From: Marinoscillum furvescens DSM 4134
GTDB taxonomy: Bacteria > Bacteroidota > Bacteroidia > Cytophagales > Cyclobacteriaceae
Length of the DNA stretch: 64,000 nt
Reading direction: 5' to 3'
NCBI RefSeq assembly: GCF_003386095.1
Contig: NZ_QREG01000008.1
Coordinates: 62,001-126,000, forward strand
The translations under genes were made by a program, and so were the position numbers. Below the pieces are notes generated by a model that ran no database searches, had not been told where the DNA came from, and worked only from the letters and a program-made list of their open reading frames with translations. Below, piece after piece: positions 8,737 through 16,924 of the stretch. Within the stretch, counting starts at the first letter, position 1. Each line of letters starts with the position of its first letter.

Positions 8737-9249
8737 ATGTCACCATCCAAACGCTTTGAAACGTACATCCTTCCGGTTACAGATAAAATGTACCGATATG
8801 CCTACTCCCTCCTCAAAGATGGAGCACAGGCACAGGATGCTGTTCAGGAGTGTTTGGTGAAGATCTGGTCTTCTCGTGCCAAGCTGCATGAAATCAAAAA
8901 CCCAGAGGCATGGGCGATGCGCATCACCCGAAACCAATGCTACGATTGGTCTAAGGCCAATCGGTTCCAACTGATCTCTGACAAAGAACACAATACCCCA
9001 GGCAACGAAAGCTCTGATTTGCAGACGCTGATGGCTGATCAACAGCTTTGGCTCACTCGGATCTTAGCTTTGCTCTCCCCTAAGCAGCATGAAATCTATC
9101 ATTTACGCGAAGTGGAAGAGCTGTCCTATCAAGACATTGCCGAAGTAATGGGCCTTTCTCTGTCAGAGGTCAAAGTAAACCTTCATCGGGCTAGAACGAA
9201 AATCAAAGCTGAACTAGAAAAAATCGAAGCTTATGGAGTCGCGAATTAA
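8737..9249 (+). CDS. ECF-type RNA polymerase sigma factor
   Basis: This 170-residue protein has sigma region 2 (about 10-75: MYRYAYSLLKDGAQAQDAVQ and the -10-recognising helix) and region 4 (about 105-160: LSPKQHEIYHLREVEELSYQ, then a helix-turn-helix with LSLSEVKVNLHRAR). It has no region 1 or 3, as usual for ECF sigma factors of Bacteroidota. It directs RNA polymerase to a special set of promoters. Its 3' end overlaps the next gene by 17 bases, so both are translationally coupled. Confidence 0.92.
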   Translation: MSPSKRFETYILPVTDKMYRYAYSLLKDGAQAQDAVQECLVKIWSSRAKLHEIKNPEAWAMRITRNQCYDWSKANRFQLISDKEHNTPGNESSDLQTLMADQQLWLTRILALLSPKQHEIYHLREVEELSYQDIAEVMGLSLSEVKVNLHRARTKIKAELEKIEAYGVAN

Positions 9250-9664
9250 AGAACTACAGGAGAAATACTGGAAAGGTGAATCTACTGTGAGTGAGGAGCA
9301 GGAATTAAAAGCCTATTTTCAAGAGAACCCCTCATTATCACCAGAGAGCTCCTACTTCAGAGGCCTGCAAAAAATGCAAACACCTCCAAAGACTTCTTTT
9401 CAGCATCCTGGCAAAACATCACAAAAGACACGCTGGTATGTGGCTGCAGCTGTAACAGCCGGCCTACTGACAACCGCCTTAGTGGTCCAGGACGCAAGAA
9501 AACAGCATGATTTCACAGTGGATGACCCTAAAGAAGCCTTTGAGATCACACAAAAGGCATTGCTGATGGTCTCCTCTGGTCTCAATGAAGGAAAATCGTA
9601 CACCACAGAATTGTCAAACATTAACAAAGCTCAGACCTACCTGCAACTAAAACAGGAGGACTAA
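9233..9664 (+). CDS. Putative membrane anti-sigma factor
   Basis: This 143-residue protein has an acidic, helical cytoplasmic N-terminus (1-45), a Pro/Lys/Thr-rich linker, one membrane span at about 68-85 (WYVAAAVTAGLLTTALVV) and a short periplasmic tail. Lengths and order match one-span anti-sigma factors, and the gene overlaps the ECF sigma gene. It has no HxxxCxxC zinc motif. The anti-sigma role is inferred from position and topology and is not proven by a family signature. Confidence 0.6.
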   Translation: MESRIKELQEKYWKGESTVSEEQELKAYFQENPSLSPESSYFRGLQKMQTPPKTSFQHPGKTSQKTRWYVAAAVTAGLLTTALVVQDARKQHDFTVDDPKEAFEITQKALLMVSSGLNEGKSYTTELSNINKAQTYLQLKQED

Positions 9665-9677
9665 AAACTTTAATATC

Positions 9678-10193
9678 ATGAAGAAATTATTCACACTACT
9701 AGTCATAGTACTAGTCGCCGGATCGGCCACAGCTCAAGGGCAGCTCGTCAACTCATATTTTGAAAAACTTGCAGGAGATGATACCTACACCAAAGTATCG
9801 GTGAGCAGCAAAATGTTCTCCCTCTTCACCGAACTGGAAGCAGGCAGTGCAGCTGAGGAGGAATTCCTAAAAGCTGTAAGCAAACTGAAAGGCCTAAAAA
9901 TCATAGTGGCCGACAGCATCGGAAATGCAGCCGAAATGTACAACAAAGCCATAACAGACATTTCCAAAGCAGGGTACGAAGAGCTCATGTCCGTATTGGA
10001 TGCAGAAGAAAACATGCGATTTTCCATCAAAGAGAAAAGCGGCAAAATCGAAGAGCTACTGATGCTGGTAGGTGGGAAAAAGCATTTCATCCTGCTAAGC
10101 CTATACGGTGAGATAGACCTGAAAAACATTTCTAAAATCGGCCAGGCAATGAAAGTAGAGGGCCTTGACAAACTGAGCAAAATCAGTGAGTAA
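9678..10193 (+). CDS. DUF4252 family exported protein
   Basis: The product has 171 residues with a signal peptide ending near residue 20 (VAGSATAQ). The mature part matches the DUF4252 pattern: an early amphipathic helix (VNSYFEKLAGDDTYTKVSVS), the VSSKMFSLF strand, a central LKGLKIIVAD strand and a closing helix with DLKNISKIGQAMKVEGLDKL. DUF4252 proteins are found almost only in Bacteroidota, typically beside ECF sigma genes; their function is unknown. It starts 13 bases after the putative anti-sigma gene and overlaps the next DUF4252-like gene by 8 bases. Confidence 0.8.
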   Translation: MKKLFTLLVIVLVAGSATAQGQLVNSYFEKLAGDDTYTKVSVSSKMFSLFTELEAGSAAEEEFLKAVSKLKGLKIIVADSIGNAAEMYNKAITDISKAGYEELMSVLDAEENMRFSIKEKSGKIEELLMLVGGKKHFILLSLYGEIDLKNISKIGQAMKVEGLDKLSKISE

Positions 10194-10677
10194 GTTATTA
10201 TACACAGGACTATTGGTCATACTGCTGGGGGCGTGCAAACCCTCAGCAGCTTATGAGTCACCGATTAAAGAGCTACTCCAGAGTGATCAGGTACGAACTT
10301 ATGCCTTCTACCCGAGCACATTGCGAATGGTCAATATTGCCAACAATGATGAGATCGACTCTATGGCCTCTGACATCAACAAGCTTCTGATCTTTCGGCT
10401 AGATAGCACGGCAATAGCTAAAAAAAAGCATTTAAAAATTCCTGATCAATATCAATCGCTGGGTTTCGAGGAGTACCTGACCATCGATGGAGGCAAAGCG
10501 CGTGCAGCACTTTTTGGCCTCAGTGAAACCAGGACATCTACGTTGGTAGGCTACTGGTCAGCTACCGACGAAACTTTTGCTTTTTACATCAACGGTAATA
10601 TTGACTGGATGAAACTCCCGGACATCATGGAAGCATTTCAAGACGGAGAAATCGCCAACATACTAAGCCCCAACTAA
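10186..10677 (+). CDS. DUF4252-like lipoprotein
   Basis: This 163-residue product begins with a GTG inside the 3' end of the preceding gene. It has a lipoprotein signal with lipobox LLGAC (Cys17). The mature part has the same order as its neighbour: early helix, a strand with STLRMVNIA, a segment with NKLLIFRLDS and a C-terminal helix with KLPDIMEAF. It therefore looks like a diverged paralogue anchored to a membrane. No better ATG is available without losing the lipobox. The function is unknown. Confidence 0.7.
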   Translation: MSKLLYTGLLVILLGACKPSAAYESPIKELLQSDQVRTYAFYPSTLRMVNIANNDEIDSMASDINKLLIFRLDSTAIAKKKHLKIPDQYQSLGFEEYLTIDGGKARAALFGLSETRTSTLVGYWSATDETFAFYINGNIDWMKLPDIMEAFQDGEIANILSPN

Positions 10678-10686
10678 TCGAAACCT

Positions 10687-11580
10687 ATGAACATACTCGA
10701 GCTGAATGGCCTCACCAAACAGTACGGCAAGTTACTAGCCGTAAACGAGCTAAACCTACAAATACAACAAGGGCAGGTATACGGTATTCTGGGGCCAAAC
10801 GGTAGTGGAAAAACTACCACCCTGGGCATGATACTGGACGTGGTGGCGCCATCGAGCGGTGATTATCGCTGGTTTGGAGGGATGTCGCCAATCAAAGCCA
10901 GGCAACAGATCGGTGCAATTCTGGAGACCCCTTGCTTTTACCCCTACATGACTGCCGAGCAAAACCTTCGCATAAGCGCTCACATCAAAGAATGCTCTGC
11001 AGCCAAAATTTCCGAGGTGCTGAAGCAAGTGGGACTTTTTGAACGCAGAAAGGACAAATTCAAAACCTATAGCCTCGGCATGAAGCAGCGTCTATCTATA
11101 GGAGCAGCTCTACTGGCAGATCCACCGGTATTGATTTTGGATGAACCCACCAACGGACTGGACCCTGAAGGGATTGCTGAAATCCGAACCCTCATTCAGG
11201 AAATTGCACAGCAGGGAAAGACCATTATCCTTGCAAGCCACTTACTGGATGAGGTCCAAAAGGTCTGTACGCATTTTTGTATTTTAAAAAATGGAAACAA
11301 AGTTCACGAAGGGCTGGTAAATGACATCACTGGCACCACGCGTCAGATCCGAATCACTTCGCAAGACCTAAGCCTTCTCAAGACCACCTTGCAACAACAT
11401 CCAGGTCTTAGCAATCTCGCAACAGATGGACCAGAACTTATAGCTGACCTACAGCCGGGCACCACCACTGCTGACATCAACCGGTTTTGCTTCGAACAAG
11501 GCATCACGCTCAGCAAACTGCAACCTGTCAATCGCACCCTGGAGCAAGAGTTTCTCACTATCCTAAAAGCCAACCAATGA
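10687..11580 (+). CDS. ABC transporter ATP-binding protein (ABC-2 exporter type)
   Basis: This 297-residue ATPase has Walker A GPNGSGKTT (36-44), signature SLGMKQR (129-135), Walker B with LILDEPTNGLDP (149-160) and an H-loop (ILASHLLDE). The length and the C-terminal domain match the CcmA/BcrA/NatA group, whose members drive ABC-2 permeases in export of drugs, lipids or peptides. It starts 9 bases after the DUF4252-like gene and overlaps the permease gene (ATGA), so it may belong to the sigma operon. The substrate is unknown. Confidence 0.92.
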   Translation: MNILELNGLTKQYGKLLAVNELNLQIQQGQVYGILGPNGSGKTTTLGMILDVVAPSSGDYRWFGGMSPIKARQQIGAILETPCFYPYMTAEQNLRISAHIKECSAAKISEVLKQVGLFERRKDKFKTYSLGMKQRLSIGAALLADPPVLILDEPTNGLDPEGIAEIRTLIQEIAQQGKTIILASHLLDEVQKVCTHFCILKNGNKVHEGLVNDITGTTRQIRITSQDLSLLKTTLQQHPGLSNLATDGPELIADLQPGTTTADINRFCFEQGITLSKLQPVNRTLEQEFLTILKANQ

Positions 11581-12404
11581 TCAAATCACTAAAACTCGAA
11601 TGGCTAAAAGTAAAATACCATCCCCTCATCTGGATACTGTTTGGGATGTACCTCCTCGCCCTGACTATTCTGTGCTTTGGTGGCACGTTTTTCCTGGAAT
11701 GGCTCAAGTATGAAGGCGAAGACTTTCATGGCCTGGACCCTACTCTGCTTCCGATCTATGACTTCCCAGACATCTGGCAAAACGTCACCTCGCTGGCCAG
11801 TTTACTTCGAGTTTTTCCGGCCTTCATCGTGATCATATCGGTGACCAATGATATTACCACGCAGACTTTACGTCAAAATGTAATAGACGGAATCAGCAAA
11901 ACGCAATACCTCACCAGTAAAATAGCATTGATCGTGAGCTTATCGGTTCTGAGCACAGCCTTCATTGGCCTTGCTGTATTGATCAATGGCAAGCTGTACG
12001 CCCATCCTGCGTCACACCAGCTAATGATTGAGGGGGCGACATTTCTTGTTGCATATGCATTCGATGCCTTGGTCTACTGCTGTCTGGCTTTTTTGCTTGC
12101 ACTACTCATCAAAAAACCCGGCTTTCTCATCATGGCCCTTGCGCTCTATACTATATGGTTCGAACCTATAGCAGCTGCCATTTTGAGAAACCACCCTGAC
12201 CTGCGAGACACTGCATGGGTTGTACTACCTGACTATTTTCCCGTAAGTGCTCTAAATGGCCTCATTCAGCTACCCTTTGGTCGCTACCTGTTTCACGAAA
12301 TCACCGATTTTGTCCCCGTCAAACAGCTTATTATCACTACCGCATGGCTTTTAAGCTATCTGAGTGGCATTATTTTCCTACTCACACGCAGAGACCTGAA
12401 ATAG
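11577..12404 (+). CDS. ABC-2 type transporter permease
   Basis: The start at 11577 overlaps the ATPase stop codon. The 275-residue product has about six membrane segments: near residues 18-38, 75-95 (FPAFIVIISVT), 120-140, 160-185 (AYAFDALVYCCLAFLLALLI), 190-210 and 250-270. The large first extracytoplasmic loop follows the first span. This is the usual topology of ABC-2 permeases, and it pairs with the ATPase just upstream. Confidence 0.88.
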   Translation: MIKSLKLEWLKVKYHPLIWILFGMYLLALTILCFGGTFFLEWLKYEGEDFHGLDPTLLPIYDFPDIWQNVTSLASLLRVFPAFIVIISVTNDITTQTLRQNVIDGISKTQYLTSKIALIVSLSVLSTAFIGLAVLINGKLYAHPASHQLMIEGATFLVAYAFDALVYCCLAFLLALLIKKPGFLIMALALYTIWFEPIAAAILRNHPDLRDTAWVVLPDYFPVSALNGLIQLPFGRYLFHEITDFVPVKQLIITTAWLLSYLSGIIFLLTRRDLK

Positions 12405-12465
12405 CTTTTTAATTTTCTAAGAAGTTTTTGTAAATTCAGCCTACTCAACCAACCTAGTTTATATT

Positions 12466-12579
12466 ATGAGTTCGAAATCTAAGCGGTTTATTAGAAATCT
12501 GGCTATTTTGATTGTGGTGTTGGTGGCTACGGCCTATGTGGCCAGCGGCGAACACATGGAGCTGATAGCCAAGTTGTAA
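12466..12579 (+). CDS. Small single-span membrane protein (37 aa)
   Basis: The ATG at 12466 opens a frame for 37 residues: a basic N-terminus (MSSKSKRFIRN), one hydrophobic span (LAILIVVLVATAYVA) and a short polar tail (SGEHMELIAKL). The N-in topology follows the positive-inside rule. It sits 61 bases after the permease gene and directly before a strong terminator, so it probably has a transcript. The family is not recognised. Such peptides often act as toxins or as small subunits; neither can be shown here. Confidence 0.55.
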   Translation: MSSKSKRFIRNLAILIVVLVATAYVASGEHMELIAKL

Positions 12580-12587
12580 AAAATTTA

Positions 12588-12608
12588 GGGAGCCTCGGCT
12601 CCCTTTTT
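12588..12608. terminator. Bidirectional rho-independent terminator
   Basis: GGGAGC (12588-12593) and GCTCCC (12598-12603) form a hairpin with a CTCG loop. TTTTT follows on the plus strand, and a run of A residues precedes it (a T-run for minus-strand transcripts). It ends both the plus-strand small membrane protein gene and the convergent minus-strand operon, whose last stop codon starts at 12610. Confidence 0.85.
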
Positions 12609-13357
12609 CATATCCCTACTTTTAGCAACCTACTGCCATACCAACTATAAGCTTCACCATCCACCAGTTCCACTTTACTTTCTGGAAAGAGTAGCTCCAG
12701 CTCCCGTTGGTGTTTCGCTTTAAACGGAAAAGGCTCAGAGCTTAGCAAGATTTTTTCTGGTGACAGATCCCTCATTTGCTCCAGCGTCAGTTCTGGATAG
12801 CGACTATCAGTTATCACATTGCTATACCCCAGATGAGACAAAAACTCGTCAATATAGGTTTGACTGCCTGCGGCCATCCATGGCTTATACCAGATGAGGT
12901 ATAGTACCTCTCCCGTCTTAGTGCTTTTCAGGGATGCTAATTTCTGCTCTACACTAGAGCGTATTTTTTTCGCTTCCTGAGTCGTGTTGGTGATTTCTCC
13001 AAAGTCCGTCCAAACCTGCAAAGAGTCCGAAATGGTATTTATGTCGGTCATCCATACGGGCACATGCTGCTCCAGTGCCTCAATTCCTTCGCGGTAATTT
13101 TCCTCTTTATTACCAATCACGAGATCAGGCCGAAGGTCTACAATGCGGTCCACTTTAAAATCCTTAGTCCCACCAACGGATGGAAGCTTCTTTACCTGCT
13201 CTGTAGGATGTATGCAAAATCGTGTGCGTCCCACCAGCTCCACCCCTAGATCGCAAAGCATTTCAGTAAGAGAAGGCACCAAAGACACCACCCGACGAGG
13301 CGGAAAGTTAAAGGTAACCTCCCGCCCCATCTGATCGGTATGTGTTTGTAGTGCCAC
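12608..13357 (-). CDS. Cytosolic BtuF-like helical-backbone metal receptor protein
   Basis: The 249-residue protein resembles periplasmic cobalamin/iron-siderophore binding proteins: RRVVSLVPSLTEMLCDLG at about 21-38, a G-rich LPSVGGTKDFKVDRIVDLRPDLVIG segment and the long connecting helix. It has no signal peptide; it begins MALQTHTDQMGREV directly on the first strand. So it is probably cytosolic or non-classical. Homologues without signals exist in Bacteroidota and may act in corrinoid handling, which is inference. Its start codon overlaps the stop of the M42 peptidase gene by one base. Confidence 0.75.
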   Translation of the reverse strand: MALQTHTDQMGREVTFNFPPRRVVSLVPSLTEMLCDLGVELVGRTRFCIHPTEQVKKLPSVGGTKDFKVDRIVDLRPDLVIGNKEENYREGIEALEQHVPVWMTDINTISDSLQVWTDFGEITNTTQEAKKIRSSVEQKLASLKSTKTGEVLYLIWYKPWMAAGSQTYIDEFLSHLGYSNVITDSRYPELTLEQMRDLSPEKILLSSEPFPFKAKHQRELELLFPESKVELVDGEAYSWYGSRLLKVGI

Positions 13358-14427
13358 TATTTGATATAGCGAAAATCCTGCCCATCTTTTACCTGCACTA
13401 CTGTTTCGTAGATCAGTTTGATGGTGTTTTCGAGATCTTCCTTAGCGCATGTTTCCACCGTGGTATGCATGTATTTTAGCGGAATAGAAATCAATGCTGA
13501 AGCCACCCCTTCGTTGCTATAAGCAAAGGCATCGGTATCTGTACCCGTAGACCGGGAAGCTGCTCTGCGCTGAAAAGGAATCCCTTTGGCCTCTGCTACA
13601 TCCAAAATCATGTCCAGCACATTGTTTTGCACGGCCGGTCCATAACATACTGCCGGTCCATCACCGCAGGCAATATCACCGCTAGCGATTTTATCATACA
13701 TCGGTGCATTGGTGTCATGCGTCACATCTGTGACAATGGCCAGATTAGGCTTAATCCTATGAGCAATCATCTCAGCTCCACGCAGCCCAATTTCCTCCTG
13801 CACAGCATTCACCACATACAGCCCAAAGGGCAGCTGAACATTGTTTTCTTTGATGCGGCGGGCTACCTCAGCAATCATGTAGCCACCTATGCGGTTATCC
13901 AGCGCACGCCCTACCAGATATTTATCATTGAGCTCCATCAGCTCATCATCAAAGGTGATGACGCTACCCACATGGATTCCCATCTCCTCCACTTCCTCTT
14001 TAGAACTGGCTCCTACATCTATAAAAATGTTTTTGAGAGAGGGTGTTTCTTCTTTGGATTTATCACGTACGTGAATGGCCGGCCAGCCAAATATCCCTTT
14101 CACCACACCCTTTTTGGTGTGAATATTTACGCGTTTGGATGGGGCTATCTGGTGATCAGAACCACCATTTCGCACTACGTAGATATAGCCTTTTTCATTG
14201 ATGTAGTTGACAAACCAGCTGATCTCATCAGCATGAGCCTCAATCACCACTTTGTAAGGAGCGTCAGGATTGATCACCGCTGCTGCAGATCCATAGGTAT
14301 CTGTAAAGTAATCATCCACGTAAGGCTTGATATAATCCAGCCAGATCTCTTGTCCACTAGCCTCAAACCCCGTAGGAGATGCATTATTCAAATACTTAAA
14401 TAAAAAATCCCTGCTTTTCGTATCCAT
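13357..14427 (-). CDS. M42 family metallopeptidase
   Basis: The 356-residue protein carries all M42 features: EAHADEI with metal ligand His65 and catalytic Asp67, ALDNRIGG with bridging Asp177, QEEIGLRGA with catalytic Glu and a metal-binding Glu at about 211-212, TDVTHD with Asp234, and the C-terminal PLKYMHTTVE with the last His ligand. Family members are dodecameric cobalt or zinc aminopeptidases (glutamyl aminopeptidase, endoglucanase-M-like) that trim peptides in the cytoplasm. The gene is 24 bases after the SDR gene and one base overlaps the BtuF-like gene, so the three probably share a transcript. Confidence 0.9.
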   Translation of the reverse strand: MDTKSRDFLFKYLNNASPTGFEASGQEIWLDYIKPYVDDYFTDTYGSAAAVINPDAPYKVVIEAHADEISWFVNYINEKGYIYVVRNGGSDHQIAPSKRVNIHTKKGVVKGIFGWPAIHVRDKSKEETPSLKNIFIDVGASSKEEVEEMGIHVGSVITFDDELMELNDKYLVGRALDNRIGGYMIAEVARRIKENNVQLPFGLYVVNAVQEEIGLRGAEMIAHRIKPNLAIVTDVTHDTNAPMYDKIASGDIACGDGPAVCYGPAVQNNVLDMILDVAEAKGIPFQRRAASRSTGTDTDAFAYSNEGVASALISIPLKYMHTTVETCAKEDLENTIKLIYETVVQVKDGQDFRYIK

Positions 14428-14451
14428 ACTTATTCTTTGATTTATCGAATT

Positions 14452-15153
14452 TTAAATTCCTTTTGTCAGCCCACCATCAACCAGTATATCCTGACCATTG
14501 ATGTAGGAAGATTTATCAGATGATAAAAACGCCACCAACTCTGCCACCTCCTGCGTGGTAGCAGCTCGTCCGGCAGGTATGTCAGATAGAACCTGTTCGG
14601 TTACCGGATAAGAATCTACAAACCCTGGTAAAACATTGTTCATTCGAATCTGCTGTGCTGCAAACTGCTTCACATAGAGTTTGGTAAAGCTAGTGAGAGA
14701 AGTTCGCAACACTGAGCTGATCGGAAAAGACAGTGAAGGCTCTTTAGCTCCGAAAGTGGAAATATTGATAATAGAACCTCCAGAATTTTGCTCAAATATG
14801 GGGGTAACCATTCTGCTCATTCGGATGACATTCATCAAAAGCAAATCCACCCCTTCGTGCCAATCCTGATCGGAAAGCCCTAAAAGCTCGCCTTTAGCCG
14901 AGTGACCGGTATTATTGACTACCACATCCACTTTACCATAGGTCCGCACTGCCGTATCTACCAGGTTCCTCAAGTCCGAAGCTTCTGCAACAGAGCCTTG
15001 AAGTGCCACTGCACCTAGCTCTTTCCCCAGACCTAAAACTTCAGCACCTCGTGCCATAATGGCCAACTGATACCCTTCAGCATGCAGCTTCCTTACAATT
15101 GCCAGTCCCATCCCTTTACTTGCGGCAGTTACTACAGCTACTTTCTTTTGCAT
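14452..15153 (-). CDS. Divergent SDR-family oxidoreductase lacking the YxxxK pair
   Basis: The 233-residue protein has a Rossmann fold with TAASKGMG (9-16), NNTG (80-83) and a C-terminal NGQDILVDGG. At the place of the catalytic YxxxK there is F143-P-I-S-S147, in the stretch LSFPISSVLRTS, so both the Tyr and the Lys are replaced. A subfamily of annotated 3-oxoacyl-ACP-reductase-like SDRs shows this Ser-rich alternative. It may use other residues or only bind a nucleotide. It is 14 bases from the carboxylase gene and probably co-transcribed with it. The substrate is unknown. Confidence 0.85.
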   Translation of the reverse strand: MQKKVAVVTAASKGMGLAIVRKLHAEGYQLAIMARGAEVLGLGKELGAVALQGSVAEASDLRNLVDTAVRTYGKVDVVVNNTGHSAKGELLGLSDQDWHEGVDLLLMNVIRMSRMVTPIFEQNSGGSIINISTFGAKEPSLSFPISSVLRTSLTSFTKLYVKQFAAQQIRMNNVLPGFVDSYPVTEQVLSDIPAGRAATTQEVAELVAFLSSDKSSYINGQDILVDGGLTKGI

Positions 15154-15167
15154 CTGATCTTTCTGTT

Positions 15168-16754
15168 TTACAAAGGAATATTTCCGTGTTTCTTTCGTGG
15201 CATGTTATCCACTTTGTTTTCGAGCATCGCAAAAGCTCTGATGAGCTTTGCACGCGTATTGTGTGGCAAGATTACTTCATCTATAAACCCACGCTCAGCA
15301 GCTTTATACGGATTGGCAAACTTTTCGGTGTACTCATCTATTTTTTCTTGAAGCTTTTGATTCGGATCATCTGCCTCTGTGATTTCCTTACGGAAAATAA
15401 TCTCTGCGGCACCTTGCGCACCCATTACAGCGATTTCTGCTGTCGGCCAGGCAAAATTCATATCTGCCCCTATATGCTTAGAGTTCATCACATCATAGGC
15501 ACCACCATAAGCCTTACGGGTAATCACCGAAATCCTTGGCACTGTGGCTTCACTGAACGCATACAATAGCTTGGCTCCATTGGAAATAATCCCGTTCCAC
15601 TCCTGGTCAGTACCCGGCAAAAATCCTGGCACATCTACCAACACAAGGAGTGGGATATTGAATGCATCACAAAAACGCACAAATCGCGCACCCTTCTTAC
15701 TACAATCATTGTCCAATACTCCGGCCAGACTCATAGGCTGGTTGGCTACTACGCCCACACTCTTACCTGCTATTCGCAAAAAGCCTACTACAAGATTGTC
15801 GGCATAGTTTTCATGCACCTCGAAAAACGAGTCTTTATCTCCAATGCCGTTGATGACTTCCTTGATGTCATAGGGCTGGTTGGGGTTGTCTGGCAATATC
15901 TCATCCAGCTCCATCCGCACTTCATCGCCATTTACCTCATAAGGTAGAGCTGGAGGCTCTTCCTCACAGTTGGAGGGCACATAGCTCAGCAGACGCTTGA
16001 TATCTTGTATACAGGTGGCCTCATTCGTTGATGTAAAATGCGTAACACCACTTTTCGCTCCATGTGCGCTCGCTCCTCCCAGCTCCTCGGAAGTAACGTC
16101 TTCCTGTGTTACCGTTTTCACCACATTGGGGCCAGTGACAAACATGTAGCTGGTACGCTCTACCATAAATATAAAATCCGTGATAGCAGGCGAATAAACA
16201 GCCCCACCTGCACATGGTCCCATGATCGCAGATATCTGAGGAATCACTCCCGAAGCTCTGGTATTTCGATAAAATATATCCGCATATCCTCCTAATGAGT
16301 TGACTCCCTCTTGGATCCGTGCACCTCCAGAGTCGTTTAACCCGATCACTGGTGCCCCGTTTTTCATGGCCATATCCATGATTTTCACAATTTTCTCAGC
16401 ATAGGTCTCCGACAGGGAACCGCCAAATACCGTAAAATCCTGACTAAAAACGTAAACCAATCTTCCTGCCACAGTGCCATATCCGGTCACAACTCCATCG
16501 CCCAGAATCTTTTGCTTATCAATACCAAAGTCCTTTCCTCGATGTACGACAAACTTGCCAATTTCCTGAAATGAACCTTCATCCAGCAGGAGATCTATAC
16601 GCTCACGAGCAGTTAATTTCCCCTTGTCGTGCTGTTTATCGATTCGTTTTTGGCCTCCGCCCAACATCGCCTCTTCATTGAGGCGTTCCAGCTCCTCTAT
16701 TTTCTCATGAGTGGTTTTTACAAAAGATGCTGTTTTTGGCTTTTCTGTACTCAT
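15168..16754 (-). CDS. Acyl-CoA carboxylase beta (carboxyltransferase) subunit
   Basis: The ATG at 16754 gives 528 residues, close to the usual 510-530 for propionyl/methylmalonyl-CoA carboxylase beta chains. The N-terminal crotonase-like domain has [24 protein letters not shown] and [14 protein letters not shown]; the C-terminal one has [17 protein letters not shown] and [17 protein letters not shown]. The two oxyanion-hole regions are intact. It transfers the carboxyl group from carboxybiotin to an acyl-CoA, most likely propionyl-CoA. The biotin carboxylase is not in the window; a free biotin carrier lies at 55 kb. The substrate cannot be fixed by sequence reading alone. Confidence 0.9.
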   Translation of the reverse strand: MSTEKPKTASFVKTTHEKIEELERLNEEAMLGGGQKRIDKQHDKGKLTARERIDLLLDEGSFQEIGKFVVHRGKDFGIDKQKILGDGVVTGYGTVAGRLVYVFSQDFTVFGGSLSETYAEKIVKIMDMAMKNGAPVIGLNDSGGARIQEGVNSLGGYADIFYRNTRASGVIPQISAIMGPCAGGAVYSPAITDFIFMVERTSYMFVTGPNVVKTVTQEDVTSEELGGASAHGAKSGVTHFTSTNEATCIQDIKRLLSYVPSNCEEEPPALPYEVNGDEVRMELDEILPDNPNQPYDIKEVINGIGDKDSFFEVHENYADNLVVGFLRIAGKSVGVVANQPMSLAGVLDNDCSKKGARFVRFCDAFNIPLLVLVDVPGFLPGTDQEWNGIISNGAKLLYAFSEATVPRISVITRKAYGGAYDVMNSKHIGADMNFAWPTAEIAVMGAQGAAEIIFRKEITEADDPNQKLQEKIDEYTEKFANPYKAAERGFIDEVILPHNTRAKLIRAFAMLENKVDNMPRKKHGNIPL

Positions 16755-16924
16755 TGTAGGGTTTTTTAGGTCTGTTGTTAAAAAGAGGGGTAAGTTAATA
16801 AATGATGCTCTCTGTTTGTAAGCCTTTGACAAGGCATCTTTCTCATTAAGAATTTGTTAGACTTAAGATTCAGCATATTCTATTTGGAGATTGTGCTATC
16901 TTGCGCGGGGAAATTTGAGCGACT

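Noticed and set aside
13627-14403. 258-residue open frame on the plus strand inside the M42 peptidase gene
   Set aside because: It is a shadow of the peptidase frame; its composition (Ile/His-rich) is not protein-like.
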